64,000 bases of DNA. Origin: Clostridium frigoris. GTDB taxonomy: Bacteria; Bacillota; Clostridia; Clostridiales; Clostridiaceae. The notes beneath the pieces were generated by a model. That model worked only from the letters and a program-made list of their open reading frames with translations. It ran no database searches and was not told where the DNA came from. The stretch covers positions 1 to 64,000 of the forward strand of contig NZ_JAHLDV010000008.1 in the NCBI RefSeq assembly GCF_018861865.1, read 5' to 3'. This document shows positions 43,553 through 53,168 of the stretch, one piece after another (the first letter of the stretch is position 1; every line of letters starts with the position of its first letter). The position numbers and the translations under genes were made by a program.

Positions 43553-44896
43553 ATGAAAAAGCTAATGAGTTCAATTTCTTTAATATTTTGTCTTTTATTA
43601 TTATTTTATAGCGTCCATATGTATTATACCTTATATAGGTTCAATCCTACAAATGTCTACCAAAATATAAAGTATATCTCATCTGATCAATTTAAAGGAA
43701 GACTTCCTGGCACTTTAGAAAATCAGGAAATCGCTACATACATTAATACTGAATTAAAAAAGATCGGTTTAAAACCTTATAAAGGCAAAGAATTTCAAAA
43801 CTTTAAAATAAAGTATCCTAAAATAATTAAAGGTAGTCCCTATTTAAAAGTATCAGGCAAAGACGGAAGCTTAATAAAAGATTTTGTTTATAGTAAAGAT
43901 TTCAAAGAAGATATGGTAAACTTTCGAACAAATCATTTGACCTTTAACAAAAGTAATGTTACAGCAATAAATAAAGACTACATAAAAGTAAGTACCACGG
44001 TTGGACCATTCATATTGTTCGTTCCTCCTAATAATAATTTATCTTTTAGAAGCTCTTTTATTAATGGAGCAAAGTACAACATGTATATTATGGTTACTAA
44101 GGACGCCCTTGCAGGTCTTAAAACTTTAATAGCTAATAACAATACAGTAGATTGTTTTATTCCTTATGAGGTCTCAGAAACTAATATAAATAATGTTATG
44201 GGCTATTTAGAAGGTAGCGATACCTCTAGTCCACCAATAATTGCTTCTGCGCACTTTGATCATATAGGTACAGACTTAAATGGTACTATATATAACGGTG
44301 CTCTAGACAATGCATCGGGCATCTCATTTATACTAGAAATGAGCAAGTACCTAACTTCACTTGGCAAACCAAATCGCAGCATTCTTTTCATAGGCTTTAA
44401 TGCAGAAGAATTCGGTTGTTTAGGTTCAACCCAATTCATCACAAAATATAAAACTGATATAGCAAAGAGTAAAGTTTTTAATTTTGACATGATTGGGAGT
44501 AATAATAACATCCCCCTTTGCATAATGGGTGCAAAAAAAGATACCGCTAAAACGCCTTTTATAAAATCAATTTCAAACACATGCAAAAGCGAAAATATCT
44601 TTTTCAATTATCTTTTTGAAGATGCAAGCGACCACGAAGGCTTTAGAAAACAAAACATTGACGCTATAACCTTTTGTGATAATGATATGACGCGTATACA
44701 CACACCAAAAGATACTTATGATCATATAAGTCTAACTGCCATAGAAAGATGTTATGATGTAGCATCTAAAGCGATAGTTAAATGTACTTTTAAGGACGAC
44801 TTCATTATCTTATATTATAAAAAATGTTTTCTTATTTCTATAATTGGGATTTTAATATTCTCATTGCTTTATAAACGAAGTAATAAAAACCTTTAA
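43553..44896 (+). CDS. M28 family zinc peptidase, membrane-anchored at both ends
   Basis: 447 residues. An N-terminal membrane segment (about 4-27) is followed by an M28 aminopeptidase-type domain with a PA-like insertion between about 90 and 215. Zinc ligands are in ASAHFDHIGTD (His), YNGALDNASG (Asp), GFNAEEFGCLG (catalytic and ligand Glu), VFNFDMIGSN (Asp) and TRIHTPKDTYD (His). A C-terminal hydrophobic helix (about 420-440) would add a second anchor. It probably trims peptides outside the membrane. ATG 43553 follows GGAGAG. It is a single gene; the substrate is unknown. Confidence 0.9.
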   Translation: MKKLMSSISLIFCLLLLFYSVHMYYTLYRFNPTNVYQNIKYISSDQFKGRLPGTLENQEIATYINTELKKIGLKPYKGKEFQNFKIKYPKIIKGSPYLKVSGKDGSLIKDFVYSKDFKEDMVNFRTNHLTFNKSNVTAINKDYIKVSTTVGPFILFVPPNNNLSFRSSFINGAKYNMYIMVTKDALAGLKTLIANNNTVDCFIPYEVSETNINNVMGYLEGSDTSSPPIIASAHFDHIGTDLNGTIYNGALDNASGISFILEMSKYLTSLGKPNRSILFIGFNAEEFGCLGSTQFITKYKTDIAKSKVFNFDMIGSNNNIPLCIMGAKKDTAKTPFIKSISNTCKSENIFFNYLFEDASDHEGFRKQNIDAITFCDNDMTRIHTPKDTYDHISLTAIERCYDVASKAIVKCTFKDDFIILYYKKCFLISIIGILIFSLLYKRSNKNL

Positions 44897-44926
44897 TAGA
44901 TATTAAAGATAATCATGAATTGTTTC

Positions 44927-44955
44927 TTGACATATTATTATTTTTATTCTATGAT
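44927..44955 (+). promoter_or_regulatory. Promoter of proS
   Basis: TTGACA (44927-44932) and TATGAT (44950-44955) are 17 bases apart. The predicted start near 44962 leaves a leader of about 188 bases. Confidence 0.8.
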
Positions 44956-44961
44956 TAATTT

Positions 44962-45107
44962 TAAAGTGCCCTATTATTAGAGGTGAATGTACCCAATAGA
45001 AAGAAAAGTATTAATAAAGAGTAAATCTTTTCTTAGCTATTTTTTTATATCAACTAGGGTGGTGCCGTAGGTAATACTCGGTCCCTTTTCGGGATGCGGG
45101 TTTTTTT
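44962..45107 (+). ncRNA. Short T-box leader of proS
   Basis: AGGGTGGTGCCG (45056-45067) matches the T-box sequence (consensus AGGGTGGNACCGCG, with a few differences). It is followed by a terminator, ACTCGGTCCC with GGGATGCGGGT, and T7 at 45101-45107. Only about 95 bases lie between the start point and the T-box, where canonical leaders have a long Stem I. A small stem CTATT/AATAG (44971-44975, 44995-44999) encloses ACCC, which could supply a CCC (Pro) specifier, and GAAAAG/CTTTTC forms a possible Stem III. Confidence 0.75.
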
Positions 45108-45149
45108 GTATTTATATTAAATTTTTTATTAAATAGGAGGAAAGTAATT

Positions 45150-46586
45150 ATGGCAAAAGGAAAGAAATTTGTAGAATCTATTACCTCTATGGAAGAAGAT
45201 TTTGCAAAATGGTATACCGATATTGTAAAAAAAGCGGAACTTGCTGATTATGCAAGCGTTAGAGGTTGCATGGTAATACGGCCTTATGGTTATGCAATAT
45301 GGGAAAATATCCAGAAAATATTAGATCAGATGTTTAAAGATACAGGCCATGAAAATGTATATATGCCAATGTTCATTCCTGAGAGTTTACTTGAAAAGGA
45401 AAAGAACCATGTTAAAGGCTTTGCTCCAGAGGTTGCTTGGGTAACACACGGAGGAAATGAGCTACTCGCAGAAAGACTTTGCGTAAGACCTACTTCTGAA
45501 ACATTGTTTTGTGATCATTATTCAAAGATAATTCAGTCATATAATGATCTTCCTAAATTATATAATCAATGGTGCTCAGTAGTGCGTTGGGAAAAAACCA
45601 CAAGACCTTTTCTTAGAAGTTCAGAATTTTTATGGCAAGAAGGCCATACTGCACATGCAACTGAGGCTGAAGCAAAAGAAGAGACTCTTAAAATGCTTAA
45701 TATATATGCTAAGTTTTGTGAGGAAACCCTTGCTATTCCAGTTATAAAAGGTAAAAAAACAGAAAAAGAAAAATTTGCTGGAGCAAATGAGACTTACACA
45801 ATTGAAAGTTTAATGCACGATGGTAAAGCACTACAATGCGGAACCTCTCATAATTTTGGAGATGGTTTTGCAAAAGCCTTTAACATACAGTATTCAGATA
45901 AAACTGGTAAACTTGCTTACGTACACCAAACTTCTTGGGGCATGTCTACAAGACTTATAGGTGCTTTAATTATGGTTCATGGTGACGATAACGGACTAAT
46001 ACTTCCACCAGCTATAGCTCCAATTCAACTTATGGTTGTGCCCGTTGCACAACATAAAGAAGGTGTAATTGAAAAAGCAACAGAACTTAAGAATATGTTA
46101 TCAAAAGTTGCTAGAGTAAAAATAGATATTAGCGATAAAATGCCTGGCTGGAAATTCAGCGAATATGAAATGAAAGGTGTTCCACTTAGGCTTGAAGTTG
46201 GACCAAAAGATATAGAAAAAAATCAAGTAGTATTAGTAAGGCGAGATACCCGTGAAAAATTATTTGTCCCTATGGATGAATTAGAATCAAAAATTCCAGA
46301 ACTTTTAATTGATATTCAAAAATCTCTTTTTGAAAAAGCTAGAGATGCACAAAATATTAGAACTTTTAGTGCAAAAACTGTTGAGGAATTAAAAGAAATT
46401 CTTGATAAAACTTTAGGTTTTGTTAATGCTCCATGGTGTGGAGACCTTGCTTGCGAGGAAAAAGTTAAAGAAGTTGCTGGCGCATCTTCTAGATGTATGC
46501 CATTCGAACAGCCAGCGGACTCTGGCATTTGCTTATGTTGTGGTAAACCAGCTAAAGCGAACGTTATTTGGGGAAGAGCTTATTAG
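45150..46586 (+). CDS. proS: Prolyl-tRNA synthetase (archaeal/eukaryal-type)
   Basis: A 478-residue class II synthetase without the insertion (editing) domain of the common bacterial ProS; this short type is frequent in clostridia and some other bacteria. Landmarks are [50 protein letters not shown] (motif 2), [14 protein letters not shown] and [20 protein letters not shown] (motif 3). A C-terminal extension carries four cysteines (CGDLACEEK, then CLCCGK) as a zinc site. ATG 45150 follows AGGAGG. It lies under a short T-box. Confidence 0.95.
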   Translation: MAKGKKFVESITSMEEDFAKWYTDIVKKAELADYASVRGCMVIRPYGYAIWENIQKILDQMFKDTGHENVYMPMFIPESLLEKEKNHVKGFAPEVAWVTHGGNELLAERLCVRPTSETLFCDHYSKIIQSYNDLPKLYNQWCSVVRWEKTTRPFLRSSEFLWQEGHTAHATEAEAKEETLKMLNIYAKFCEETLAIPVIKGKKTEKEKFAGANETYTIESLMHDGKALQCGTSHNFGDGFAKAFNIQYSDKTGKLAYVHQTSWGMSTRLIGALIMVHGDDNGLILPPAIAPIQLMVVPVAQHKEGVIEKATELKNMLSKVARVKIDISDKMPGWKFSEYEMKGVPLRLEVGPKDIEKNQVVLVRRDTREKLFVPMDELESKIPELLIDIQKSLFEKARDAQNIRTFSAKTVEELKEILDKTLGFVNAPWCGDLACEEKVKEVAGASSRCMPFEQPADSGICLCCGKPAKANVIWGRAY

Positions 46587-46603
46587 AAATAACTTATAAA
46601 TTT

Positions 46604-46641
46604 AAAAAACGTCTCACTTTTTAATAAGTGAGACGTTTTTT
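46604..46641 (+). terminator. Terminator of proS
   Basis: A perfect 16-bp stem (46604-46619 with 46626-46641) ends in six T. Confidence 0.9.
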
Positions 46642-46752
46642 AAATGAGTTCCATTTTTGTTGAATGCTAGTATTGATTTTGTTATAATAATATTAGTAAA
46701 AGTTAATATTATTATTTACTTTTATTAATACATATGTTTGTAGGTGATAATA

Positions 46753-47322
46753 ATGTCGGAATCACAAATAACAAAAAAAGCTCTTGCACTATCAATTAAG
46801 AAATTAATGGAGACAATTCCACTGGCAAAAATTTCAATTCGCCAAATTGCTGATAATTGTGGCGTCAACAGACAAACCTTTTACTATCACTTCAAAGATA
46901 AATTTGATCTTGTAAACTGGATTTATTATACTGAGGCCATAGAGAATTTAGCCGGTGGCACAAACTATGCACATTGGACTGATGCCATGTATAAAACTTT
47001 AACATATTTAGTAAACAATAAATCATTTTATACTAACGCTCTTAATACACCTGGTCAAAATGCATTTGATGGTTATCTTTTTAAGGAAACCTATGATCTT
47101 ATTATGGGAGTAGTAAACGACATTTCCTCTGGCATAAAAGTTTCAACTACTGATAAAAGTTTTATTGCAGATTTTTATACTCATGCTTTTGTAGGCATAA
47201 CAGTACAATGGATAAAAAATAGCATGAAAGAATCTCCAAAAATAATGGTAGATAAATTAAATGATGTAGTAGAAGGAAGTATGCTTGGCGCTTTAACCAG
47301 ATACACTATTTCATCCCTGTAA
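46753..47322 (+). CDS. TetR/AcrR family regulator (DhaS-like)
   Basis: 189 residues. The N-terminal helix-turn-helix (about 4-50) reads KISIRQIADNCGVNRQTFYY then HFKDKFDLVNWIY, a TetR signature; the remaining helices form the ligand/dimer domain. The overall form resembles DhaS-type TetR proteins (TetR_C_8). The ATG at 46753 is preferred over an in-frame GTG at 46744, which contributes to the AGGTG site. It is a single gene, and no obvious target operon is adjacent. Confidence 0.88.
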   Translation: MSESQITKKALALSIKKLMETIPLAKISIRQIADNCGVNRQTFYYHFKDKFDLVNWIYYTEAIENLAGGTNYAHWTDAMYKTLTYLVNNKSFYTNALNTPGQNAFDGYLFKETYDLIMGVVNDISSGIKVSTTDKSFIADFYTHAFVGITVQWIKNSMKESPKIMVDKLNDVVEGSMLGALTRYTISSL

Positions 47323-47341
47323 ATATAATTGCTTTATATAC

Positions 47342-47377
47342 AAAAGGTTGTGTCAATTTATTTTGATACAACCTTTT
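47342..47377. terminator. Bidirectional terminator between the TetR gene and prfB
   Basis: A 15-bp stem (47342-47356 with 47363-47377, one G-T or mismatch pair) with a six-base loop sits between convergent genes. It has A4 and T4 ends. Confidence 0.82.
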
Positions 47378-47420
47378 ATAATGAAAAACCATAATACACT
47401 TACCAAATACGGTTCCTTTT

Positions 47421-48528
47421 CTATTTCTTGCTTTGCCTTAAATACTCTTCAATGAAAATATCAATATCCCCATCCATAACTGCATCTACATTTCCTACTT
47501 CAATATTAGTTCTATGATCCTTAACCATACTATATGGATGAAAAACATATGATCTAATTTGACTTCCCCATCCATTCTCTTTCAAGTCTCCGGCTAAGTC
47601 TTCTATCCTATCCTTTTTCTCTCTTTCTTTTAAAATCAAAAGTTTTGCCATAAGCATTTTCATTGCAGTTTGTCTATTGCTATGCTGGCTTCTCTCATTT
47701 TGACATTGCACTACAATGCCCGTAGGAATATGCGTAATCCTTATAGCTGAGTCAGTTTTATTTACATGTTGACCTCCTGCACCTCCGGACCTATATGTGT
47801 CTACTCTAAGGTCATCAGGCTTAATATCAATATCTTGCTCCTGCGTAAGTTCAGGAAGAACTTCACAAGATGCAAATGAAGTTTGCCTCTTGCCATTTGC
47901 ATTAAAAGGTGAAATTCTTACTAGTCTGTGCACGCCCTTTTCAGCCATTAAATATCCGTAGGCATACTCTCCCGTTATTTTTAATGTGACTGCTTTAATG
48001 CCTGCCTCATCAGATGATTGATAGTCTAAAACTTCAACTTTATATCCTTTTTTTTCACACCATCTTGAGTACATTCTATAAAGCATTTCTGTCCAATCTT
48101 GAGCATCACTTCCACCCGCACCGGTATGAAGTGTTAAAATAGCATTATTTTTATCATATGTTCCAGATAATAAAATTTCTAACCTAAACTGATCAGCAAT
48201 ATGTACTAAATCTTTTAATTCAACTTTTATTTCTTCTAAAGCTGAATCATCTTCTTCCTCGGAGCTTAACTGGGTTAGCATTTCTAAGTCTTCTATTTTA
48301 CTAATCAATAGATTATATCTATCAATTCTATCCTTAATTCCCTTAGCCAACTTAGTAATTTGTTGAGCTTTTGTAATATCTTCCCAAAAACTAGATTCTT
48401 GCATTTTAAACTCATATTCCTTTAGCTCTTTTTCCATAGATGTTACGTCAAAGAGACACCCTTATTTCTTCGACATTGCCCTTTAATATATTTAAATCAC
48501 TCCATATTTCTTCAACTAATATTACCAA
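47421..48528 (-). CDS. prfB: Peptide chain release factor 2, with programmed +1 frameshift
   Basis: The main frame (47421-48437, 338 residues) carries RF2 features: AQDWTEMLYRMY, the tripeptide-anticodon region with RISPFNANGKRQTSF, and the catalytic GGQ in YRSGGAGGQHVNKTDSA. It lacks its own proper start. Upstream a 26-codon frame from TTG 48528 (behind AGAGGTG) reads MVILVEEIWSDLNI and on to EEIRVSL, then hits TGA at 48450-48448. The site CTTTGAC at 48453-48447, with an AGGGTG element three bases ahead, is the classical autoregulatory RF2 frameshift. Slippage joins ...RVSL to DVTSMEKELKEYE, giving about 368 residues. Confidence 0.95.
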
Positions 48529-48597
48529 TATTAACACCTCTTCTATTATATTAATCATCTCCTTGGTCGCTGCAACAGCTTAGAAGAAGATGAATTG

Positions 48598-48656
48598 ATG
48601 ACTTCAGAAGGAGATTTGTACTCGCACTTATATAAGTGGAGGACTTTCCTTCTGAA
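48598..48656. other. Three-part hairpin region between secA and prfB
   Basis: TTCAGAAGGA (48603-48612) pairs with 48647-48656, extended by ATGAC against a bulged partner. Between the arms lies the 14-bp palindrome CACTTATATAAGTG (48625-48638). It is downstream of the secA terminator and upstream of the prfB frame on the minus strand, so it could be part of the prfB leader. I do not recognise the element. Confidence 0.5.
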
Positions 48657-48664
48657 ATGTCATT

Positions 48665-48702
48665 AAAAAGAGGCATGCAACGTAAATTGTATGCCTCTTT
48701 TT
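48665..48702 (-). terminator. Terminator of secA
   Basis: AAAAAGAGGCAT (48665-48676) pairs perfectly with 48691-48702. T-runs lie on both sides, about 30 bases after the secA stop. Confidence 0.92.
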
Positions 48703-48734
48703 TAACTTCTAATTAAATCCTAATGTTATATCTA

Positions 48735-51233
48735 TTATCTACCACAACAGTTTTTATACTTTTTCCCTGAACCACAAGGGCATTCATCATTTCTTCCTGT
48801 TTTAGCTTCTTTTATAGTTGGTTCTTGTTTAACAGAATCATCATGATTGGTTGATGTAATTTGTGCAACCATTTCTCTTTCTGGTGCTCTTTCTATTTGA
48901 ACATGGAATAAGTATTTAATAGTTTCTGTCTTTATGTTATATATCATTTCAGCAAACATGTCGCTACCTTCCATTTGGTACGCTTGTGTTGGATCTTGCT
49001 GCTTATACGCTCTAAGTCCAATACCTTGCTTTAAATGTTCCATATCATCAATATGATCCATCCATTTGCTATCTACTACTCTTAGAAGAATAACTCTTTC
49101 AACTTCTCTTATTTGTTCATCACCAAAGTCTTCTCCTCTTTGAGCGTAGATTCTCTTAGCAATTCCTAAAAGCTTTTCTTTAATTTCTTCATTAGTTAAT
49201 TTACCAAGTTCATCTACTGTAACCATATCTTTTGGAAGGAATATTTCCTCAAAATAGTTAATTAATTTAGCTAATTCTGCGTCAAGTTCCTCTTCAACAT
49301 CAGTGATATGTGAATCAACTGTTGTAAAAATAATATCTTTTAACATATCTTCAATTTGTTCTTTAGTATTTTCGCCTTGAAGAACTTCCGTTCTTTGTCT
49401 ATAAATTATTTCTCTTTGTTGATTCATTACATCATCATATTGAACAACATTTTTTCTTATATCAAAATTATTTCCTTCAACCTTCTTTTGAGCACTTTCT
49501 ATAGCACCACTTACCATTTTGCTTTCAATAGCATCTTCATCTGTTAGTCCTAACTTACCTACAACACCTTGAAGTCTTTCTGAACCAAATATTCTCATTA
49601 AGTCATCTTCTAGTGATATATAAAATCTTGTACTTCCTGGATCCCCTTGACGACCAGCACGGCCTCTAAGCTGATTATCAATACGTCTAGATTCATGTCT
49701 TTCAGTTCCGATTATCTTGAGTCCACCGACTTCAATAACACCATCGAAAAGTTTAATATCCGTACCACGACCAGCCATGTTAGTTGCTATAGTAACCATC
49801 CCAAGTGACCCTGCATGAGCTATTATATCTGCTTCTTTTTCATGATATTTAGCATTAAGCACTTGATGAGGCACTCCTTTTCTTTTAAGCATTTCAGATA
49901 ATAATTCTGATTTCTCTATACTTACAGTACCTACAAGCACAGGTTGATTTATTTTATGAGTTTCAACTATTTCATCTATTATAGCCTTATATTTTCCTTT
50001 AACAGTTTTAAAAACTAAATCTGCATTATCAATTCTTGCTAGAGGCTTATTTGTAGGTATTACTAATACATCAAGTCCATATATTTCTCTAAACTCATTT
50101 TCTTCTGTAAGCGCAGTACCAGTCATGCCTGCAATCTTTGTATACATTCTAAAATAGTTTTGAAATGTAATTGTTGCAAGAGTTTTTGACTCTTTCTCAA
50201 TTTTTACGCTCTCTTTTGCTTCAATTGCTTGGTGAAGTCCATCACTATATCTTCTACCTTCCATAAGTCTTCCAGTAAATTCATCTACAATAACAATTTC
50301 TCCATCTTTATCCATATAATCTTTGTCTTTTCTCATAATAAAGTTTGCTTTTAGAGCTTGAACTACATGATGCTGTATATTCATATTTTCTGCATCAGCA
50401 TAATTGTCTAAACTGAAAAACTTTTCAGCTTTATCTATACCCTCATCAGACATTATAACAGCACTAGCCTTTTCATCTATAGTGTAATCTTCTTCTTTTA
50501 CTAATGTCTTTACAAAATGATCTGCTACTTTATAAAAATCTGTAGATTTTTCTCCTTCTCCAGATATTATAAGTGGTGTTCTAGCTTCATCTATTAATAT
50601 AGAATCAACCTCATCCACGATTACAAAATTTAGCTTTCTTTGAACTCTTTCTTCTTTATAAACAACCATATTATCCCTTAGATAATCAAATCCAAATTCA
50701 TTATTTGTACCATATGTTATATCAGCATTATAGGCCTCTTGCCTTTGATTTTGATCTATATCATGAATAATTACGCCCACTGTCAGACCTAAGAACTCAT
50801 GTATTCTACCCATCTCTTCTTTATCTCTTTTTGCAAGATAGTCATTAACTGTAATTACGTGAACGCCTTCTCCTGTTAGCGCATTTAAATATGATGGGAG
50901 AGTAGCTACAAGCGTCTTACCTTCACCAGTCTTCATCTCTGTTATTCTTCCTTGATGAAGTATTATTCCACCAATTAGTTGCACTCTAAAGTGTTTCATA
51001 TTAAGAACTCTCCATGAAGCTTCTCTAACTACGGCAAACGCTTCAGGCAAAATATCTTCTAAAGTCTTCCCATTACTTAAACTAGTTTTAAATTCTTCTG
51101 TTTTTGCTTTAAGCTCTTCATCACTTAAACTAGTCATTGCCTGATCTAATTCTTCTATTTTATCAACTGTTGAAATTATTCTTTTTATCTCTCTATCACT
51201 ATAACTACCAAATACTTTAGTAAAAAATTTCAT
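48735..51233 (-). CDS. secA: Preprotein translocase ATPase SecA
   Basis: 832 residues. Motor domain 1 has [20 protein letters not shown] (Walker A) and [20 protein letters not shown] (Walker B). Motor domain 2 has [15 protein letters not shown] and [20 protein letters not shown]. The scaffold and wing follow, and a C-terminal zinc-binding tail [14 protein letters not shown] ends the protein. It drives Sec-dependent secretion at the membrane. The start is ATG 51233, with GAGG nine bases upstream; the longer frame to 51278 lacks a site. It ends at a strong terminator before prfB. Confidence 0.97.
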   Translation of the reverse strand: MKFFTKVFGSYSDREIKRIISTVDKIEELDQAMTSLSDEELKAKTEEFKTSLSNGKTLEDILPEAFAVVREASWRVLNMKHFRVQLIGGIILHQGRITEMKTGEGKTLVATLPSYLNALTGEGVHVITVNDYLAKRDKEEMGRIHEFLGLTVGVIIHDIDQNQRQEAYNADITYGTNNEFGFDYLRDNMVVYKEERVQRKLNFVIVDEVDSILIDEARTPLIISGEGEKSTDFYKVADHFVKTLVKEEDYTIDEKASAVIMSDEGIDKAEKFFSLDNYADAENMNIQHHVVQALKANFIMRKDKDYMDKDGEIVIVDEFTGRLMEGRRYSDGLHQAIEAKESVKIEKESKTLATITFQNYFRMYTKIAGMTGTALTEENEFREIYGLDVLVIPTNKPLARIDNADLVFKTVKGKYKAIIDEIVETHKINQPVLVGTVSIEKSELLSEMLKRKGVPHQVLNAKYHEKEADIIAHAGSLGMVTIATNMAGRGTDIKLFDGVIEVGGLKIIGTERHESRRIDNQLRGRAGRQGDPGSTRFYISLEDDLMRIFGSERLQGVVGKLGLTDEDAIESKMVSGAIESAQKKVEGNNFDIRKNVVQYDDVMNQQREIIYRQRTEVLQGENTKEQIEDMLKDIIFTTVDSHITDVEEELDAELAKLINYFEEIFLPKDMVTVDELGKLTNEEIKEKLLGIAKRIYAQRGEDFGDEQIREVERVILLRVVDSKWMDHIDDMEHLKQGIGLRAYKQQDPTQAYQMEGSDMFAEMIYNIKTETIKYLFHVQIERAPEREMVAQITSTNHDDSVKQEPTIKEAKTGRNDECPCGSGKKYKNCCGR

Positions 51234-51398
51234 ATTTTTCATCCTCACAATTCGTTTTAATACTTCCAAAATACACACTTATAGAATTATAACACTTAAT
51301 TTACTTCTATTCAACTTATACAATTTCATAATTTATGTTAATTTTTTATTATTAATTTTTTATTATTAATTTTATGTTTTACTAGTTTCAAAGTTAAA

Positions 51399-51434
51399 AA
51401 AGGATTAAAGTAAATATAATTACTTTAATCCTTT
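51399..51434 (-). terminator. Terminator of hpf
   Basis: A perfect 15-bp stem (51399-51413 with 51420-51434) with an A-rich flank that gives T5 on the minus strand. It directly abuts the hpf stop codon. Confidence 0.8.
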
Positions 51435-51439
51435 AATCC

Positions 51440-51991
51440 TTAAAATTGTGGTTCTATTAAACCATAATTTCCATCTTTTCTTTTATACACTACATTTACT
51501 TCTGAATTACCATTTACCTCTGAACTGCCATCGCTCATATATACAAAGAAACTATGACCAACTAGTTCCATTTGAAGTACTGCTTCTTCAGCTGACATAG
51601 GTTTAAATGCAAACTTCTTCGTCTTCACTATTTTAGGTTCTAACCCACCATCTTCAGTATTATCATATTGTGGTATACCCTGAAATTTAAGAGATGTTCC
51701 TTTGTTTCTCTTTTCTAATTTTGTTTTATTTTTCCTTATTTGTCTTTCTAATTTGTCTACAACAAGATCTAAAGACGTATACATATCATCATTTACTTCT
51801 TCTGATCTCAAAACGACCCCATTAAACGGTATTGTAATTTCTATAGTATGTCTGTTCTTATGGACACTCATGGTTGTCTGAGCTTCCACATCTGGATTAA
51901 AATACTTATCCAATCTAGATACTTTCTTGTCTATCATATTTTTTAAAGCTTCCGTTACTTCCATGTTTTTTCCTACTACTTTAATTTTCAT
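51440..51991 (-). CDS. hpf: Ribosome hibernation-promoting factor, long form
   Basis: 183 residues. The N-terminal HPF/RaiA domain (about 1-100) contains KVVGKNMEVTEALKNMIDKK and VSRLDKYFNPD. A linker leads to the C-terminal dimerisation domain (about 125-183) with FAFKPMSAEEAVLQMELVGH then SFFVYMSDGS. The long form makes 100S ribosome dimers in stationary phase. The ATG at 51991 follows AAAGGGG. Upstream in the same direction is a raiA RNA, an arrangement known from clostridia. Confidence 0.94.
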   Translation of the reverse strand: MKIKVVGKNMEVTEALKNMIDKKVSRLDKYFNPDVEAQTTMSVHKNRHTIEITIPFNGVVLRSEEVNDDMYTSLDLVVDKLERQIRKNKTKLEKRNKGTSLKFQGIPQYDNTEDGGLEPKIVKTKKFAFKPMSAEEAVLQMELVGHSFFVYMSDGSSEVNGNSEVNVVYKRKDGNYGLIEPQF

Positions 51992-52232
51992 ACGTACAAC
52001 CCCTTTCTAATATCCACATAATGCTTTATATACAAGCATGCTATATGTTTTGTAACTCAATTCTATTACAATTAATACTAAATAGCAACTATAAAATCAG
52101 AATTTACTTAATATTAAAGCAATTTAAATTACAATCCCTTAATATTCCTAATTGTTACTCTATTTATTTATATTAATTGTGTATTGACTATACTCAGCTT
52201 TTATTTTTTAATCGTTTACACGTTAAATAAAA

Positions 52233-52267
52233 ATAAGAACTCCTAATATAATATTAGGAGTTCTTAT
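52233..52267 (-). terminator. Terminator of the raiA RNA
   Basis: A perfect 17-bp stem (52233-52249 with 52251-52267) is followed by a T-rich run on the minus strand. It ends two bases after the RNA's closing helix, so the RNA is probably separate from hpf mRNA. Confidence 0.85.
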
Positions 52268-52268
52268 A

Positions 52269-52478
52269 TAGTAAGTTAGTTGACCTGGTCTTTGCCCCCA
52301 CACTCGCCTGCTGGAGCTTTTGCTACCCAGAATTACCTTCTCACTACTAACACTCTCGCCCGTTAAAACGGCAGGACTAACCTCTAAGCCGCACCATGCT
52401 CACTAAACTTTGTTTAACTTACGTGGATCGTTTCGCCTGCGACTGGCCTCGACTTTCAACCACAAACCTAACTTACTA
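52269..52478 (-). ncRNA. raiA: raiA RNA
   Basis: A GC-rich 210-base block, unlike its AT-rich surroundings, begins and ends with an 11-bp closing helix (TAGTAAGTTAG at 52478-52468 with CTAACTTACTA at 52279-52269). Internal conserved-looking stretches include GTCGAGGCCAGTCGCAGGCG, GAGCATGGTGCGGCTTAGAG and GGCGAGTGTGGGGGCAAAGA. Size, closed outer helix, own promoter and terminator, and position directly upstream of hpf match the raiA motif RNA of Firmicutes. The call depends on position and shape; a covariance model search would settle it. Confidence 0.82.
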
Positions 52479-52486
52479 CAATAAGT

Positions 52487-52514
52487 ATTATACATTACTT
52501 TTGGCGATAGTCAA
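52487..52514 (-). promoter_or_regulatory. Promoter of raiA RNA, inside the end of comFC
   Basis: TTGACT (52514-52509) and TATAAT (52492-52487) are 16 bases apart. They overlap the last codons and stop of comFC, and place the start point at the first base of the raiA closing helix. Confidence 0.72.
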
Positions 52515-53168
52515 TATAAAAATATTAGTTGCACCACTCTCTTTTAGCATATGTGCGCAATGAAATGCTGTAGCTCCAGTAGTTATAACATCATCTACAA
52601 GTAAAATATTTTTATTTTTTATAAACTCGTTTCCTTTAATTTTAAAGCATTTTTTCATATTATCCCATCTTTGGTCGCCACTTAGACCTATTTGATCTTT
52701 AGTATCTTCTATTTTAACCAAGTTACAAATAACTGGAACGCTTAAAAATTGTGATAAATATTTTGCAAAAAACTCGCTTTGATTATACCCTCTACTTTTC
52801 AAAGCTTTTTTTGTCATAGGTACATAAGCTATTAAATCAAATTCTAATTCATTATTTTTAACAGATTCTAGCATATACTTAGCCATAATTTCACCACATA
52901 TAAAATCATTTTTATATTTAAGTCTAATAATTAGTTCTTTAACTATGTTGGAATAATAAAACACTGACCTTGCAATATACTCTTCCGCGCAACGTCCTAT
53001 ATAAAAACTTTCCTCAGAGCGTCTAAGTTTCTTCCTACACACAGTGCAAAGTGCTTCACTTTCCTCACTATATCCGTTGCATATCACGCATGACTCATCA
53101 CCAGAATATATAATTTGAACTAAACAGTAAAGTATCTTTTTTATATATTTAATAATCCTCTTTCCCAC
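52488..53168 (-). CDS. comFC: ComF family protein (phosphoribosyltransferase-like)
   Basis: 226 residues. An N-terminal zinc-type finger (CVICNGYSEESEALCTVCRK, about 24-43) precedes a PRT fold (about 60-226). SRGYNQSEFFAKYLS and the PRPP-loop motif ILLVDDVITTGATAFHCA are visible. ComFC takes part in uptake of transforming DNA. The GTG start at 53168 overlaps the comFA-like gene by 28 bases and has only a weak GAGAAAG site, so translation may depend on the upstream gene. Its 3' end contains the raiA promoter. Confidence 0.9.
   Translation of the reverse strand: MGKRIIKYIKKILYCLVQIIYSGDESCVICNGYSEESEALCTVCRKKLRRSEESFYIGRCAEEYIARSVFYYSNIVKELIIRLKYKNDFICGEIMAKYMLESVKNNELEFDLIAYVPMTKKALKSRGYNQSEFFAKYLSQFLSVPVICNLVKIEDTKDQIGLSGDQRWDNMKKCFKIKGNEFIKNKNILLVDDVITTGATAFHCAHMLKESGATNIFILTIAKSNV

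Noticed and set aside
51340-51376. AT-rich tandem repeat between secA and hpf
   Set aside because: Two copies of an A/T-only 14- to 17-base unit are expected by chance in such DNA and form no clear structure.
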